Positions 1 through 6,218 of a stretch of DNA of 6,218 nucleotides are shown here, piece after piece. Numbering within the stretch: position 1 is the first letter of the stretch; the number at the start of each line of letters is the position of its first letter. The notes beneath the pieces were generated by a model, which worked only from the letters and a program-made list of their open reading frames with translations, was not told the DNA's origin and searched no databases. Where the stretch lies: NCBI GenBank assembly GCA_025463105.1, contig JAOAPW010000083.1:1-6218 (forward strand), read 5' to 3'. Both the position numbers and the translations under genes were made by a program. The stretch is from Candidatus Acidiferrum typicum (GTDB lineage: Bacteria > Acidobacteriota > Terriglobia > Acidiferrales > UBA7541).

Positions 1-2478
1 AATTTGCAGGTGAACGAGACCCTTTCCATCAATTGGGAAGACCCGCATCCGCGTGTGCAGTGGGATGGCGGTTCGACGATCGGCGAATCCAGTTGCGTCT
101 CCTGCGGACACTGCATCACCGTCTGCCCGTGCAATGCGCTCATGGAAAAATCCATGCTGGGGCAAGCCGGATTCTTCACGGGAATTTCCAAGGAATCGCT
201 CGACGGCATGATCGATGTGGTCAAGGGCATCGAACCGGAAACGGGATACGGCGCCATTCTGCGTTTGTCGGAGATCGAATCGGCCATGTGCGAGTCGCGT
301 ATTCGCCGCACCAAAACCGTGTGCACCTATTGCGGAGTTGGTTGCAGCTTCGATGTGTGGACCAAGGATCGCTACATCCTGAAGGTTGAGCCGGCGGACG
401 GTCCCGCGAACGGAGTTTCGACTTGCGTCAAAGGAAAATTCGGATGGGACTACGTCAACGCTCCAGACCGGCTGACGAAGCCGCTGATACGCGAGGGCGA
501 GAAATTCCGCGAGGCCAGTTGGGACGAAGCTCTCGATCTGGTGGCGCGAAAATTTTCCGAAATCAAGTTGCAGCACGGGCCGGACTCGCTCGCCTTCATC
601 TCTTCTTCAAAATGCACCAACGAAGAGAGCTACCTGATGCAGAAATTGGCGCGAGCCGTGGTCGGCAAGAATAACATCGACAACTGCTCGCGCTATTGCC
701 AGGCGCCCGCCACTATGGGATTGTTTCGCACCGTAGGATACGGCGGCGATTCGGGCTCCATTCACGACATCGAGAATGCGAGCCTGGTGCTGATCGTTGG
801 CAGCAACACGGCGGAGAGCCATCCGGTGCTCGCCACGCGCGTGAAGCGCGCCCACAAACTTCACGGGCAAAAACTTATCGTGGCCGATCTGCGCGAAAAC
901 GAAATGGCGCGGCGTGCCGACGTCTTACTCCACCCCAAACCGGGAACGGATCTGGTCTGGCTCTCCGCGATCACTCGCTATCTGCTCGAAAACGATCTGG
1001 CGCACAAAGACTTCCTTCGCCAACGGGTGAACGGACTCGAAGAGTACAAGAAGACACTCGAGCCCTTCACCATGGAATTTGCTTCGCAGACGTGCGGACT
1101 TCCAATAGAGACGCTCAAAACTGTCGCGCACATGAGCGCCGAAGCCGACAGAATGTGCGCGCTTTGGGCCATGGGAGTGACGCAGCAAAGCCAGGGGTCC
1201 GACACGTCTACGGCCATCTCAAATCTTTTGCTGGTCACTGGAAATTATATGCGGCCGGGCACCGGTTCGTATCCGCTGCGCGGGCATAACAATGTTCAGG
1301 GCGCCAGCGACTGCGGTTCGATGCCCAACAGTCTGCCCGGCTACCAATCGGTCAACGATCCGGAAGTTCGCGCGCGATTCGAGGCGGCGTGGTTGACGAA
1401 ACTGCCGAGTACGAAGGGTTTCGACAATCACGAAATGGTCGACGCGATCCATGAGGGCAAGCTGAAGTCGATGTACCTCATTGGCGAGGAGATGGCCATC
1501 GTAGATTCCAACGCCAATCGCGTTGCGGCAGCGTTCGCCAAACTGGATTTTTTCGTTGTGCAGGATATTTTCTTCAGCGCCACCTGCCGGTTCGCTGATG
1601 TGGTCCTGCCTGCCTGCCCCAGCCTCGAAAAGGAAGGCACATTCACGAGCACCGAGCGGCGCATCCAGCGGCTATATCAAGTGTTAGAGCCGCTTTCGGG
1701 CAGCCGGCCGGACTGGAAGATTACGCAGGATATCGCCAACCGTCTTGGCGCCGATTGGAATTACCAGCATCCCTCAGAGATCATGAGCGAAATGGCTTCG
1801 CTCACGCCGATGATTGCGGGCGTGACCTACGAACGGCTCGAAGGCTACAAGACTCTGCAGTGGCCCGTCGCCCCCGATGGAAGCGATCAGCCGTTGCTCT
1901 ATACCGAGAAATTTAATTTTCCGGACGGCAAGGCGCGGCTGTTTCCGCTCAGCTGGTCCGGACCGGTGGAAAAAGCCAACGCACAATTCGATCTGCATCT
2001 GAACAATGGGCGTCTGCTCGAACATTTCCACGAGGGCAACCTGACCTACCGCGTAAAGGGCATCCGTGAAAAGACGCCGGACACGTTTGTCGAAATTTCG
2101 CCGGAGCTGGCTCAAAAGCGCGGCGTGCAGAGCGGCACGTGGCTGTTGCTCACTTCACGCTACGGACAAGTTCGCGTGCGAGCGCTCGTGACGGACCGGG
2201 TCAGCGGGCAAGAACTCTATATGCCGATGAATTCCACGGAGAGCCCGGTGAATCGATTGACCAGCAGCATTACTGATCCGGCGACTCACACGCCCGCTTA
2301 CAAGGAAACCAGCGTTCACATGGAAATTTTGCCCGAGATCGGCGAAAGTCCGCTGCCGCGCGTCAATCATCGCTTCGGCCATCCCACTCCGCAACACGGC
2401 GTGGAGGTCGAGCGGAAATGGAAACGCCCCGATTATCATTTTCCGGGAAATGGGCTCGTTCAAATCCAGCAGCGCTAG
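1..2478 (+). CDS. fdhF: Formate dehydrogenase alpha (catalytic) subunit, ForC/YjgC-like, 5'-truncated
   Basis: Molybdenum/tungsten bis-MGD enzyme that oxidises formate to CO2; cytoplasmic, as there is no sign of export in what is visible. The frame is open at the left edge. Counting the TTG at 4-6 as residue 1, 824 residues are present; relatives such as B. subtilis YjgC are about 980, so some 160 N-terminal residues (2Fe-2S domain and the first ferredoxin motif) are missing. Seen: a ferredoxin-type motif C31/C34/C37/C41; the molybdopterin-domain 4Fe-4S motif C107/C110/C114/C141 followed by K143; the metal-ligand Cys C232 in NCSRYCQAP (codon TGC, so not selenocysteine); the active-site Arg R426 in RGHNNVQGASD; a C-terminal dinucleotide-binding domain from about 664 to 775. 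Oddity: Gln233 follows the ligand Cys, where classical FDHs have His. The similarity to YjgC, as I remember that protein, runs to the last residues. It is followed after 18 bases by its likely partner. Family certain; electron acceptor inferred. Confidence 0.96.
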   Translation, partial: NLQVNETLSINWEDPHPRVQWDGGSTIGESSCVSCGHCITVCPCNALMEKSMLGQAGFFTGISKESLDGMIDVVKGIEPETGYGAILRLSEIESAMCESRIRRTKTVCTYCGVGCSFDVWTKDRYILKVEPADGPANGVSTCVKGKFGWDYVNAPDRLTKPLIREGEKFREASWDEALDLVARKFSEIKLQHGPDSLAFISSSKCTNEESYLMQKLARAVVGKNNIDNCSRYCQAPATMGLFRTVGYGGDSGSIHDIENASLVLIVGSNTAESHPVLATRVKRAHKLHGQKLIVADLRENEMARRADVLLHPKPGTDLVWLSAITRYLLENDLAHKDFLRQRVNGLEEYKKTLEPFTMEFASQTCGLPIETLKTVAHMSAEADRMCALWAMGVTQQSQGSDTSTAISNLLLVTGNYMRPGTGSYPLRGHNNVQGASDCGSMPNSLPGYQSVNDPEVRARFEAAWLTKLPSTKGFDNHEMVDAIHEGKLKSMYLIGEEMAIVDSNANRVAAAFAKLDFFVVQDIFFSATCRFADVVLPACPSLEKEGTFTSTERRIQRLYQVLEPLSGSRPDWKITQDIANRLGADWNYQHPSEIMSEMASLTPMIAGVTYERLEGYKTLQWPVAPDGSDQPLLYTEKFNFPDGKARLFPLSWSGPVEKANAQFDLHLNNGRLLEHFHEGNLTYRVKGIREKTPDTFVEISPELAQKRGVQSGTWLLLTSRYGQVRVRALVTDRVSGQELYMPMNSTESPVNRLTSSITDPATHTPAYKETSVHMEILPEIGESPLPRVNHRFGHPTPQHGVEVERKWKRPDYHFPGNGLVQIQQR

Positions 2479-2482
2479 AAAA

Positions 2483-2488
2483 AAGGAG
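2483..2488 (+). promoter_or_regulatory. Shine-Dalgarno site of the DUF1641 gene
   Basis: AAGGAG inside a purine-only run after the FDH stop codon, 8 bases before the ATG at 2497. It is the strongest ribosome binding site in the window and fixes the start of the DUF1641 gene. It suggests that the small subunit is translated efficiently in its own right rather than by coupling to the FDH stop. Confidence 0.8.
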
Positions 2489-2496
2489 AGAGAGCT

Positions 2497-2982
2497 ATGG
2501 CCAAGCCTGTCCCATTGCAGTTGCCTCCCCGCGATCCGCGCGAAGAAATGCGCGCACGATTAGAAAGAGCACCGCTGGAACACGCAGACGCACTACTTGC
2601 CACGTACGAGGTGTTGCAAGGATTGCATGACAGTGGGCTGCTGGAAGTGTTGCGCGGACTGCTTGGATCCAGTGACAAAGTACTGGAGACCGCCGTCGAC
2701 GCGGCGCGAGCCCCCGAATCGGTGCGCACCGTACGCAATCTCATGGTTCTAATTAAAATGCTCGGCGAGATCGATCCAGATCTATTCGACGGTTTTGCGC
2801 TGGCGCTTCCCGAGGCCATGCAGCATGCCAGGGAACAGGGGAAAGAGCCTCCTGGCTTGCTGGCAATTCTAAATAAGTTTCGGAGCAGGGATTTGCGTCG
2901 CGGGCTGGTCGCGATAAACGCTTTGCTCGAGGCGTGGGGAAGAGAATTTTTCTCGGAAGCGCATTCCAAGTCACAAAGATAA
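2497..2982 (+). CDS. DUF1641 protein, probable FDH small subunit (ForE/YjgD-like)
   Basis: 161-residue soluble protein rich in Leu, Ala, Arg and Glu, predicted mostly helical, with no signal peptide, membrane helix or Cys cluster. The DUF1641 core is the C-terminal part, roughly residues 117-155 (PPGLLAILNKFRSRDLRRGL and the helix after it). The middle (about 33-92) is a set of amphipathic helices containing GLHDSGLLEVLRGLL. DUF1641 proteins often lie next to ForC-type FDH genes; in B. subtilis the YjgC/YjgD pair has been described as a menaquinone-linked FDH (ForCE), from memory. The start is set by a strong Shine-Dalgarno site. Its place directly after the FDH gene supports a role as partner that attaches the enzyme to the membrane or quinone pool. 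This is inference: the protein carries no recognisable redox-cofactor site, and a chaperone role cannot be excluded. Confidence 0.88.
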   Translation: MAKPVPLQLPPRDPREEMRARLERAPLEHADALLATYEVLQGLHDSGLLEVLRGLLGSSDKVLETAVDAARAPESVRTVRNLMVLIKMLGEIDPDLFDGFALALPEAMQHAREQGKEPPGLLAILNKFRSRDLRRGLVAINALLEAWGREFFSEAHSKSQR

Positions 2983-2992
2983 ATTCGTTCGT

Positions 2993-2997
2993 GGAGG
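2993..2997 (+). promoter_or_regulatory. Shine-Dalgarno site of the OFA transporter, leaving two possible starts
   Basis: GGAGG lies only 4 bases before the ATG at 3002 and 13 bases before the in-frame ATG at 3011. Neither spacing is ideal. An ATG at 2998-3000 is out of frame and overlaps the gap. The start at 3002 is preferred for spacing; the one at 3011 would give the MNRW beginning that I associate with this family. Confidence 0.6.
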
Positions 2998-3001
2998 ATG
3001 T

Positions 3002-4282
3002 ATGCGGACCATGAATCGTTGGGTGATCGCCACAGCTGGGGTTTTCTTACAGATTGCACTGGGCGCTGTATACGCCTGGAGCGTTTTTCGCACCCCGCTT
3101 GCGAAACAATTCGGATGGAGTATTCCTGAAGTCACATTGACGTTTACCATTAGCATTTTTGTGCTGGGCATTTCGGCATTTTTCGGCGGGCTGTGGCTTA
3201 ATCGCAGTGGGCCGCGCATCGTCGCGTTGACCGGAGGCGCCTTATATGGAATCGGCGTTTTCCTGGCCAGCTTTTCCGATCGCGGGTTGTGGTGGTTGTA
3301 TCTGACTTATGGAGTGATTGGCGGAATCGGCCTGGGCTTCAGTTACATCGTGCCGGTTGCCGTACTGGTTAAATGGTTCCCGGACCGCAGGGGATTGATC
3401 ACCGGCATAGCGGTCGGCGGTTTCGGCGCCGGCGCATTGATTACTGCGCCCGTTGCTACGCGTTTGATTCAGACGGTTGGAGTCCTCCACACGTTCGCCT
3501 ATCTGGGCATCGCATTCCTGATCGTGACAGTTGCTGCCGGCGCTTTCATGCAGAATCCACCGGATGGTTGGAAGCCTGCAGGCTGGAGTCCGACGGCAAC
3601 GCAAGCGGCCCAACGGGCGAAGCGTGACTATACGCTTCAGGAAGCGCTTGCGACCTGGCAGTGGTGGGCACTGTGGCTTCTTCTTTTTCTGAATACTTCG
3701 GCGGGCATTTCCGTAATCTCGCAGGAAGCGCCAATGTTCCAGGAACTGGCGCGCGTAAGTGCGGTTGTAGCAGCGGGCATGGTCGGCGTGGCCAGCCTGG
3801 GCAACGCACTAGGGCGCGTATTTTGGGCCGCGGTTTCCGACGCGATCACGCGCAAAGCGACATTTTTCGTGATGTTTTTGATTCAGGTGGTGCTCTTCTG
3901 GTTCCTGCCGGGCATTACTTCGGCAAGCGTACTCACTGTGGTCGCCTTCATCATATTGCTCTGCTACGGAGGAGGATTCGGGACCATGCCCGCGTTCGCG
4001 GCAGATTACTTCGGCGCGAAAAACGTTGGACCGATCTACGGTCTCATGCTGACCGCTTGGGGATTCGCCAGCGCGTTCGGACCGCTGCTGATCGCGTACA
4101 TGCGCCAGTCGAGCGGCACGTATCGCGGAGCGCTGCACGTGATCGCTGGAGTGATGCTGGTTTCCGCGGTACTTCCGGTGCTTGTGTCTCCACCGCGAGA
4201 AGCCCGTCTCGATCCAGCGCAGAGGCCGGGTCCGCTGTACTCCAAAAACACTGGAACAGGAAGTCCGCGACCCGCACACTAA
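3002..4282 (+). CDS. MFS transporter of the oxalate/formate antiporter (OFA) family
   Basis: 426-residue inner-membrane carrier with 12 predicted membrane helices, roughly at residues 6-26, 44-65, 73-91, 97-122, 132-153, 164-184, 219-240, 253-275, 286-303, 308-333, 343-366 and 376-396. Family marks: GAVYAWSVFRTPL in helix 1, the helix 4-5 motif FPDRRGLITGIAVGGFGAGA, PPDGWKPAGW opening the central loop, LGRVFWAAVSD, and YGGGFGTMPAFAADYFGAKN. R272 sits where OxlT has its substrate-binding Arg in helix 8. The helix 11 position of OxlT's essential Lys355 appears to be W353 (TAWG), so strict oxalate/formate exchange is unlikely. Lying between FDH and fdhD, it probably imports or exports formate or a related monocarboxylate; the substrate is inferred. 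The final 30 residues are a hydrophilic, Pro/Arg-rich cytoplasmic tail. A second in-frame ATG at 3011 is a possible start. Confidence 0.92.
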   Translation: MRTMNRWVIATAGVFLQIALGAVYAWSVFRTPLAKQFGWSIPEVTLTFTISIFVLGISAFFGGLWLNRSGPRIVALTGGALYGIGVFLASFSDRGLWWLYLTYGVIGGIGLGFSYIVPVAVLVKWFPDRRGLITGIAVGGFGAGALITAPVATRLIQTVGVLHTFAYLGIAFLIVTVAAGAFMQNPPDGWKPAGWSPTATQAAQRAKRDYTLQEALATWQWWALWLLLFLNTSAGISVISQEAPMFQELARVSAVVAAGMVGVASLGNALGRVFWAAVSDAITRKATFFVMFLIQVVLFWFLPGITSASVLTVVAFIILLCYGGGFGTMPAFAADYFGAKNVGPIYGLMLTAWGFASAFGPLLIAYMRQSSGTYRGALHVIAGVMLVSAVLPVLVSPPREARLDPAQRPGPLYSKNTGTGSPRPAH

Positions 4283-4321
4283 GCGGCTGCGGAAAAGATT
4301 GCTGAAAAGGGTTTTTATCCA

Positions 4322-5167
4322 ATGGCGAAAAAAATCCGCAGCATCGAACTGACGCAAGTGACTCAGTGGGAGGAAGGCAGAGCCACTCGTGTTGAAGATT
4401 ACCTGGCAGCCGAAGAGCCGCTGGAGATGCGCGCCGGGCAGTACTCACTCGGCGTCACTCTGCGTACGCCGGGTGATGACGAAGAACTCGTAGCAGGCTT
4501 TCTTTTTAGCGAAGGCATCATCTCAAAGCGAGAAGATCTGCTGGCGTTGCGAATGCCGGCCGATAAGGATGCCGAGAGAAATCTCGTGCGCGTGACACTC
4601 GATCCCAGCGTGCGACTAGCGGAAAATAGTGCGGCGCGCAGATTTTCAGCGGGCTCGGCTTGTGGCGTCTGCGGCAAAGCATCCATCGCGCAGCTTCGGC
4701 GGCGAGGCTTGCGCCCTCCGAAGGCTTCTTCGCTGTTCGAGCCCGAAATACTTTGCCGGTTGCCGCCGATTTTGCGCGAGACACAGAGAGTCTTTGTGCG
4801 AACCGGCGGATTGCATGCGGCGGCGCTTTTTACCGCGGCTGGCGAACTGCTTGTATTGCGCGAAGACGTTGGTAGACACAATGCCGTGGACAAGGTGATC
4901 GGTTGGGCGCTGCTTGGCGGGCGGTTGCCTCTCAGTGATCATGTGTTGCTCGTGAGCGGTCGCGGCGGATTCGAGATCGTGCAGAAATCGATTGCCGCCG
5001 GAATTCCCCTGCTGGCGTCGGTGTCTGCGCCCTCGAGTCTTGCGGTACAACTGGCGCGCGAACTGGGATTGACGCTGGTCGGCTTCTTGCGCGGACGACG
5101 CTTCGTCATTTACGCCGGCGAGGAGCGGATCGCCGTTACCGCTTCGGTGGCCGTGGGGATTTCCTGA
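4322..5167 (+). CDS. fdhD: Formate dehydrogenase accessory sulfurtransferase FdhD
   Basis: Cytoplasmic sulfur carrier that takes sulfur from a cysteine desulfurase (IscS in E. coli) and passes it to the bis-MGD cofactor, a step needed for FDH activity. 281 residues, full length for the family (E. coli FdhD is about 277). Seen: the sulfur-relay pair C114/C117 in SACGVCGKAS; LVAGFLFSEGII (57-68); TGGLHAAAL (161-169); REDVGRHNAVDKVIG (180-194); SGRGGFEIVQK (212-222); SAPSSLAV (235-242); GFLRGRR (254-260). All typical family blocks are present, so it looks functional. It follows the transporter after 39 bases with no visible terminator; a weak AAAAGGG lies about 10 bases before the ATG. It is probably the last gene of the FDH operon. 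Its final 32 bases overlap the end of mobA on the other strand. Confidence 0.97.
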   Translation: MAKKIRSIELTQVTQWEEGRATRVEDYLAAEEPLEMRAGQYSLGVTLRTPGDDEELVAGFLFSEGIISKREDLLALRMPADKDAERNLVRVTLDPSVRLAENSAARRFSAGSACGVCGKASIAQLRRRGLRPPKASSLFEPEILCRLPPILRETQRVFVRTGGLHAAALFTAAGELLVLREDVGRHNAVDKVIGWALLGGRLPLSDHVLLVSGRGGFEIVQKSIAAGIPLLASVSAPSSLAVQLARELGLTLVGFLRGRRFVIYAGEERIAVTASVAVGIS

Positions 5168-5816
5168 CATGCAGTGTCTCGCTCGATCGCGCCGTCGCCC
5201 ACCATTTCCGTGCCTCTTCGTAATCTCCGGGTGCATTCATGTTTCGCAAAATCAGCCCGCTCGGATCGATCCTTCGCCACTGGCGCGGGTAGACAAGCTC
5301 TACGTGAAGCTCATTGATGACGTCGGAAACTTTTCGGACACCCCACGCCAGTGCAGCCGCAATCGTCGCTCCGCATTCGCGGCGGTAGACTGCGGCCAGC
5401 GGCTCGATCCCGTGCTCGGTGCGTGGAACGATGGCTTCGCCGCGCGACCGGAGTGCACGCGAAAGCAGCCAGTCGATCCATTCTGCGGAAAGATATGGCA
5501 GGTCGCAGGCGACGATCAAATTCCATGGCAACCGCGTCGCGCCCAAAGCGGTGGCAATTCCCGCGAGAGGTCCACACCCGAGTCTATTCGGCCCGCTCTT
5601 GACCTGCACTTCATCAGCGATCACATGCAATCCGAGCTTCGCGTATCGACGGGGAGATCCGACAACCGTGACCTCCGCAACGAGTGGCTCGATCAATCGC
5701 GCAGTATGAAGGATCAGCGGAACGCCGCTGAAATCGAGAAGTCCCTTGTCGCGGCCCATGCGCGAACTGGCGCCCCCGGCAAGAATAAATCCAGCGACTT
5801 GGCGATAGCGCTTCAC
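5136..5816 (-). CDS. mobA: Molybdenum cofactor guanylyltransferase MobA
   Basis: Transfers GMP from GTP to molybdopterin to make the guanine dinucleotide (bis-MGD) cofactor that FDH needs; cytoplasmic. 226 residues, slightly longer than E. coli MobA (about 194). Seen: the nucleotide-binding loop LAGGASSRMGRDKG (12-25); GPLAGI (82-87); the metal-binding Asp D105 in ACDLPYL; EPLAAVY (138-144); NMNAPGDY (192-199), the usual NxNTPxD block near the end. The start is GTG at 5814-5816: an in-frame TAG lies 18 bases upstream, and the next ATG would remove the nucleotide-binding loop. Only a weak AGG precedes it. Two oddities are a longer loop between the DEV at 68-70 and GPLAGI (extra KSGPNRLGC), and a basic tail of about 20 residues encoded antisense to the end of fdhD. 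It converges on fdhD and diverges from moeA. MobA and not the cytidylyl enzyme MocA is favoured by the FDH context. Confidence 0.95.
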   Translation of the reverse strand: MKRYRQVAGFILAGGASSRMGRDKGLLDFSGVPLILHTARLIEPLVAEVTVVGSPRRYAKLGLHVIADEVQVKSGPNRLGCGPLAGIATALGATRLPWNLIVACDLPYLSAEWIDWLLSRALRSRGEAIVPRTEHGIEPLAAVYRRECGATIAAALAWGVRKVSDVINELHVELVYPRQWRRIDPSGLILRNMNAPGDYEEARKWWATARSSETLHVRKSPRPPKR

Positions 5817-5875
5817 GACGGCCCTGCGATTCTACGACTGCGCGCGGAACTTGCACAGCGCTCGGGAGAATTGTG
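5817..5875. promoter_or_regulatory. Divergent mobA-moeA intergenic region
   Basis: Only 59 bases separate the two divergent start codons, so either the promoters overlap here or they lie inside the opposing genes. I see no convincing -35/-10 pair on either strand and no obvious inverted repeat that would suggest an operator. The function is inferred from gene arrangement alone. Confidence 0.3.
5865..5868 (+). promoter_or_regulatory. Shine-Dalgarno site of moeA
   Basis: GGAG, within GGGAGAA, lies 7 bases before the ATG at 5876. It decides the moeA start: a GTG directly before that ATG (5873-5875) is in frame but only 4 bases from the site. Confidence 0.7.
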
Positions 5876-6218
5876 ATGCCCGCGATTGGATTTGACGAAG
5901 CTCTCCGCGCAATTCAGTCGAGCGTGCAGCCCGTCTCTTCGGAAGATGTGGCACTCGCTCAAGCACTCGGTCGAATCGTCGCGGCTACGGTCATTGCCGA
6001 TGACGACGCGGTGCCATTTCCGCGCTCGGCAATGGATGGCTACGCGGTGCGGGCAAGCGAATGCGCGTTGGCGACGCAGGGAAATCCGATCGAACTTCCG
6101 GTTGCTGGGCAGGTGTTCGCTGAAGAAGGCGAATCGACCCTTGCGGGCGGAACCGCTTTGGCGATCATGACGGGCGCACCAGTTCCGCGTGGCGCCGATG
6201 CCGTGATTCCACACGAAC
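5876..6218 (+). CDS. moeA: Molybdopterin molybdenumtransferase MoeA, 3'-truncated by window edge
   Basis: Inserts molybdate into adenylylated molybdopterin to form the molybdenum cofactor, the step before MobA; cytoplasmic, usually a dimer. The 114 N-terminal residues are present out of about 400 usual for the family; the frame runs off the right edge without a stop. Seen: the N-terminal helix with FDEALRAI (6-13); VALAQALGRIVAATVIA (25-41), as in the conserved MoeA segment LGRVLAEDV; the hallmark VPFPRSAMDGYAV (46-58) with D54; MTGAPVPRGADAVIPHE (98-114), the start of the family's next conserved block. The catalytic MPT-binding domain (MogA-like) lies beyond the window, so activity cannot be judged. 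It starts divergently from mobA and completes the cofactor module serving the FDH. A fusion or a MoeA paralogue for tungsten cannot be excluded. Confidence 0.94.
   Translation, partial: MPAIGFDEALRAIQSSVQPVSSEDVALAQALGRIVAATVIADDDAVPFPRSAMDGYAVRASECALATQGNPIELPVAGQVFAEEGESTLAGGTALAIMTGAPVPRGADAVIPHE

Noticed and set aside
4..6. TTG as a true start of the FDH gene
   Set aside because: The frame is open to the left edge, no ribosome binding site can be seen, and the first residues match the interior of full-length FDHs just after their first ferredoxin motif. The gene is cut by the window.
691..702. Selenocysteine in the FDH active site
   Set aside because: The metal-ligand codon at 697-699 is TGC, not TGA, so it is an ordinary Cys form.
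2475..3059. Long minus-strand open frame across the DUF1641 gene (194 codons)
   Set aside because: Ser/Arg-rich translation with no recognisable family; it lies opposite a well-supported gene with a strong ribosome binding site.
5138..5148. ACCG-CTT-CGGT hairpin near the end of fdhD as a terminator
   Set aside because: Only a four-base-pair stem, inside the coding sequence, with no T-run after it on either strand.
5829..5834. TAGAAT (minus strand) as the -10 box of a mobA promoter
   Set aside because: It resembles TATAAT, but the best -35 match is poor and transcription would begin about 6 bases before the GTG, inside the weak ribosome binding site.
5169..5876. Long plus-strand open frame opposite mobA (235 codons)
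   Set aside because: Its translation resembles no family and is the complement of a MobA gene with all its motifs.

Overview
This window is a compact formate-metabolism locus from a bacterium with moderately G+C-rich DNA. Five and a half genes fill almost all of it: a formate dehydrogenase (FDH) catalytic subunit cut off at its 5' end, its probable DUF1641 partner, an oxalate/formate-type (OFA) MFS transporter, the FDH accessory sulfurtransferase FdhD, the molybdenum-cofactor nucleotidyltransferase MobA on the minus strand, and the first 114 codons of the molybdenum insertase MoeA. There are no RNA genes, mobile elements, repeats or CRISPR. The taxon cannot be fixed from sequence alone. The base composition is not that of a low-G+C Firmicute, although the FDH/DUF1641 pair closely resembles the Bacillus subtilis YjgC/YjgD pair. 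An acidobacterial or similar environmental lineage is my tentative guess.

Layout. Bases 1-5167 hold four plus-strand genes with short gaps of 18, 19 and 39 bases and no visible terminator between them, so they look like one operon: FDH alpha, DUF1641, OFA transporter, fdhD. mobA (5136-5816, minus) runs towards fdhD and overlaps its end by 32 bases. moeA starts at 5876 on the plus strand, divergently from mobA, across only 59 bases, and leaves the window at the right edge.

How the parts fit. The transporter probably moves formate or a related small carboxylate. The FDH oxidises formate to CO2 at a bis-MGD molybdenum (or tungsten) centre with a Cys ligand. The DUF1641 protein probably passes the electrons to the quinone pool, as described for the B. 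subtilis ForCE enzyme. MoeA inserts the metal, MobA makes the dinucleotide form of the cofactor and FdhD sulfurates it so that the FDH is active. Enzyme, substrate transport and the last cofactor steps are therefore clustered. The most interesting point is the non-canonical FDH: it has Gln where classical FDHs have a catalytic His, it is paired with DUF1641, and no NADH-binding or cytochrome b subunit is visible. It is coupled here to an OFA carrier that lacks the oxalate-binding Lys of OxlT.
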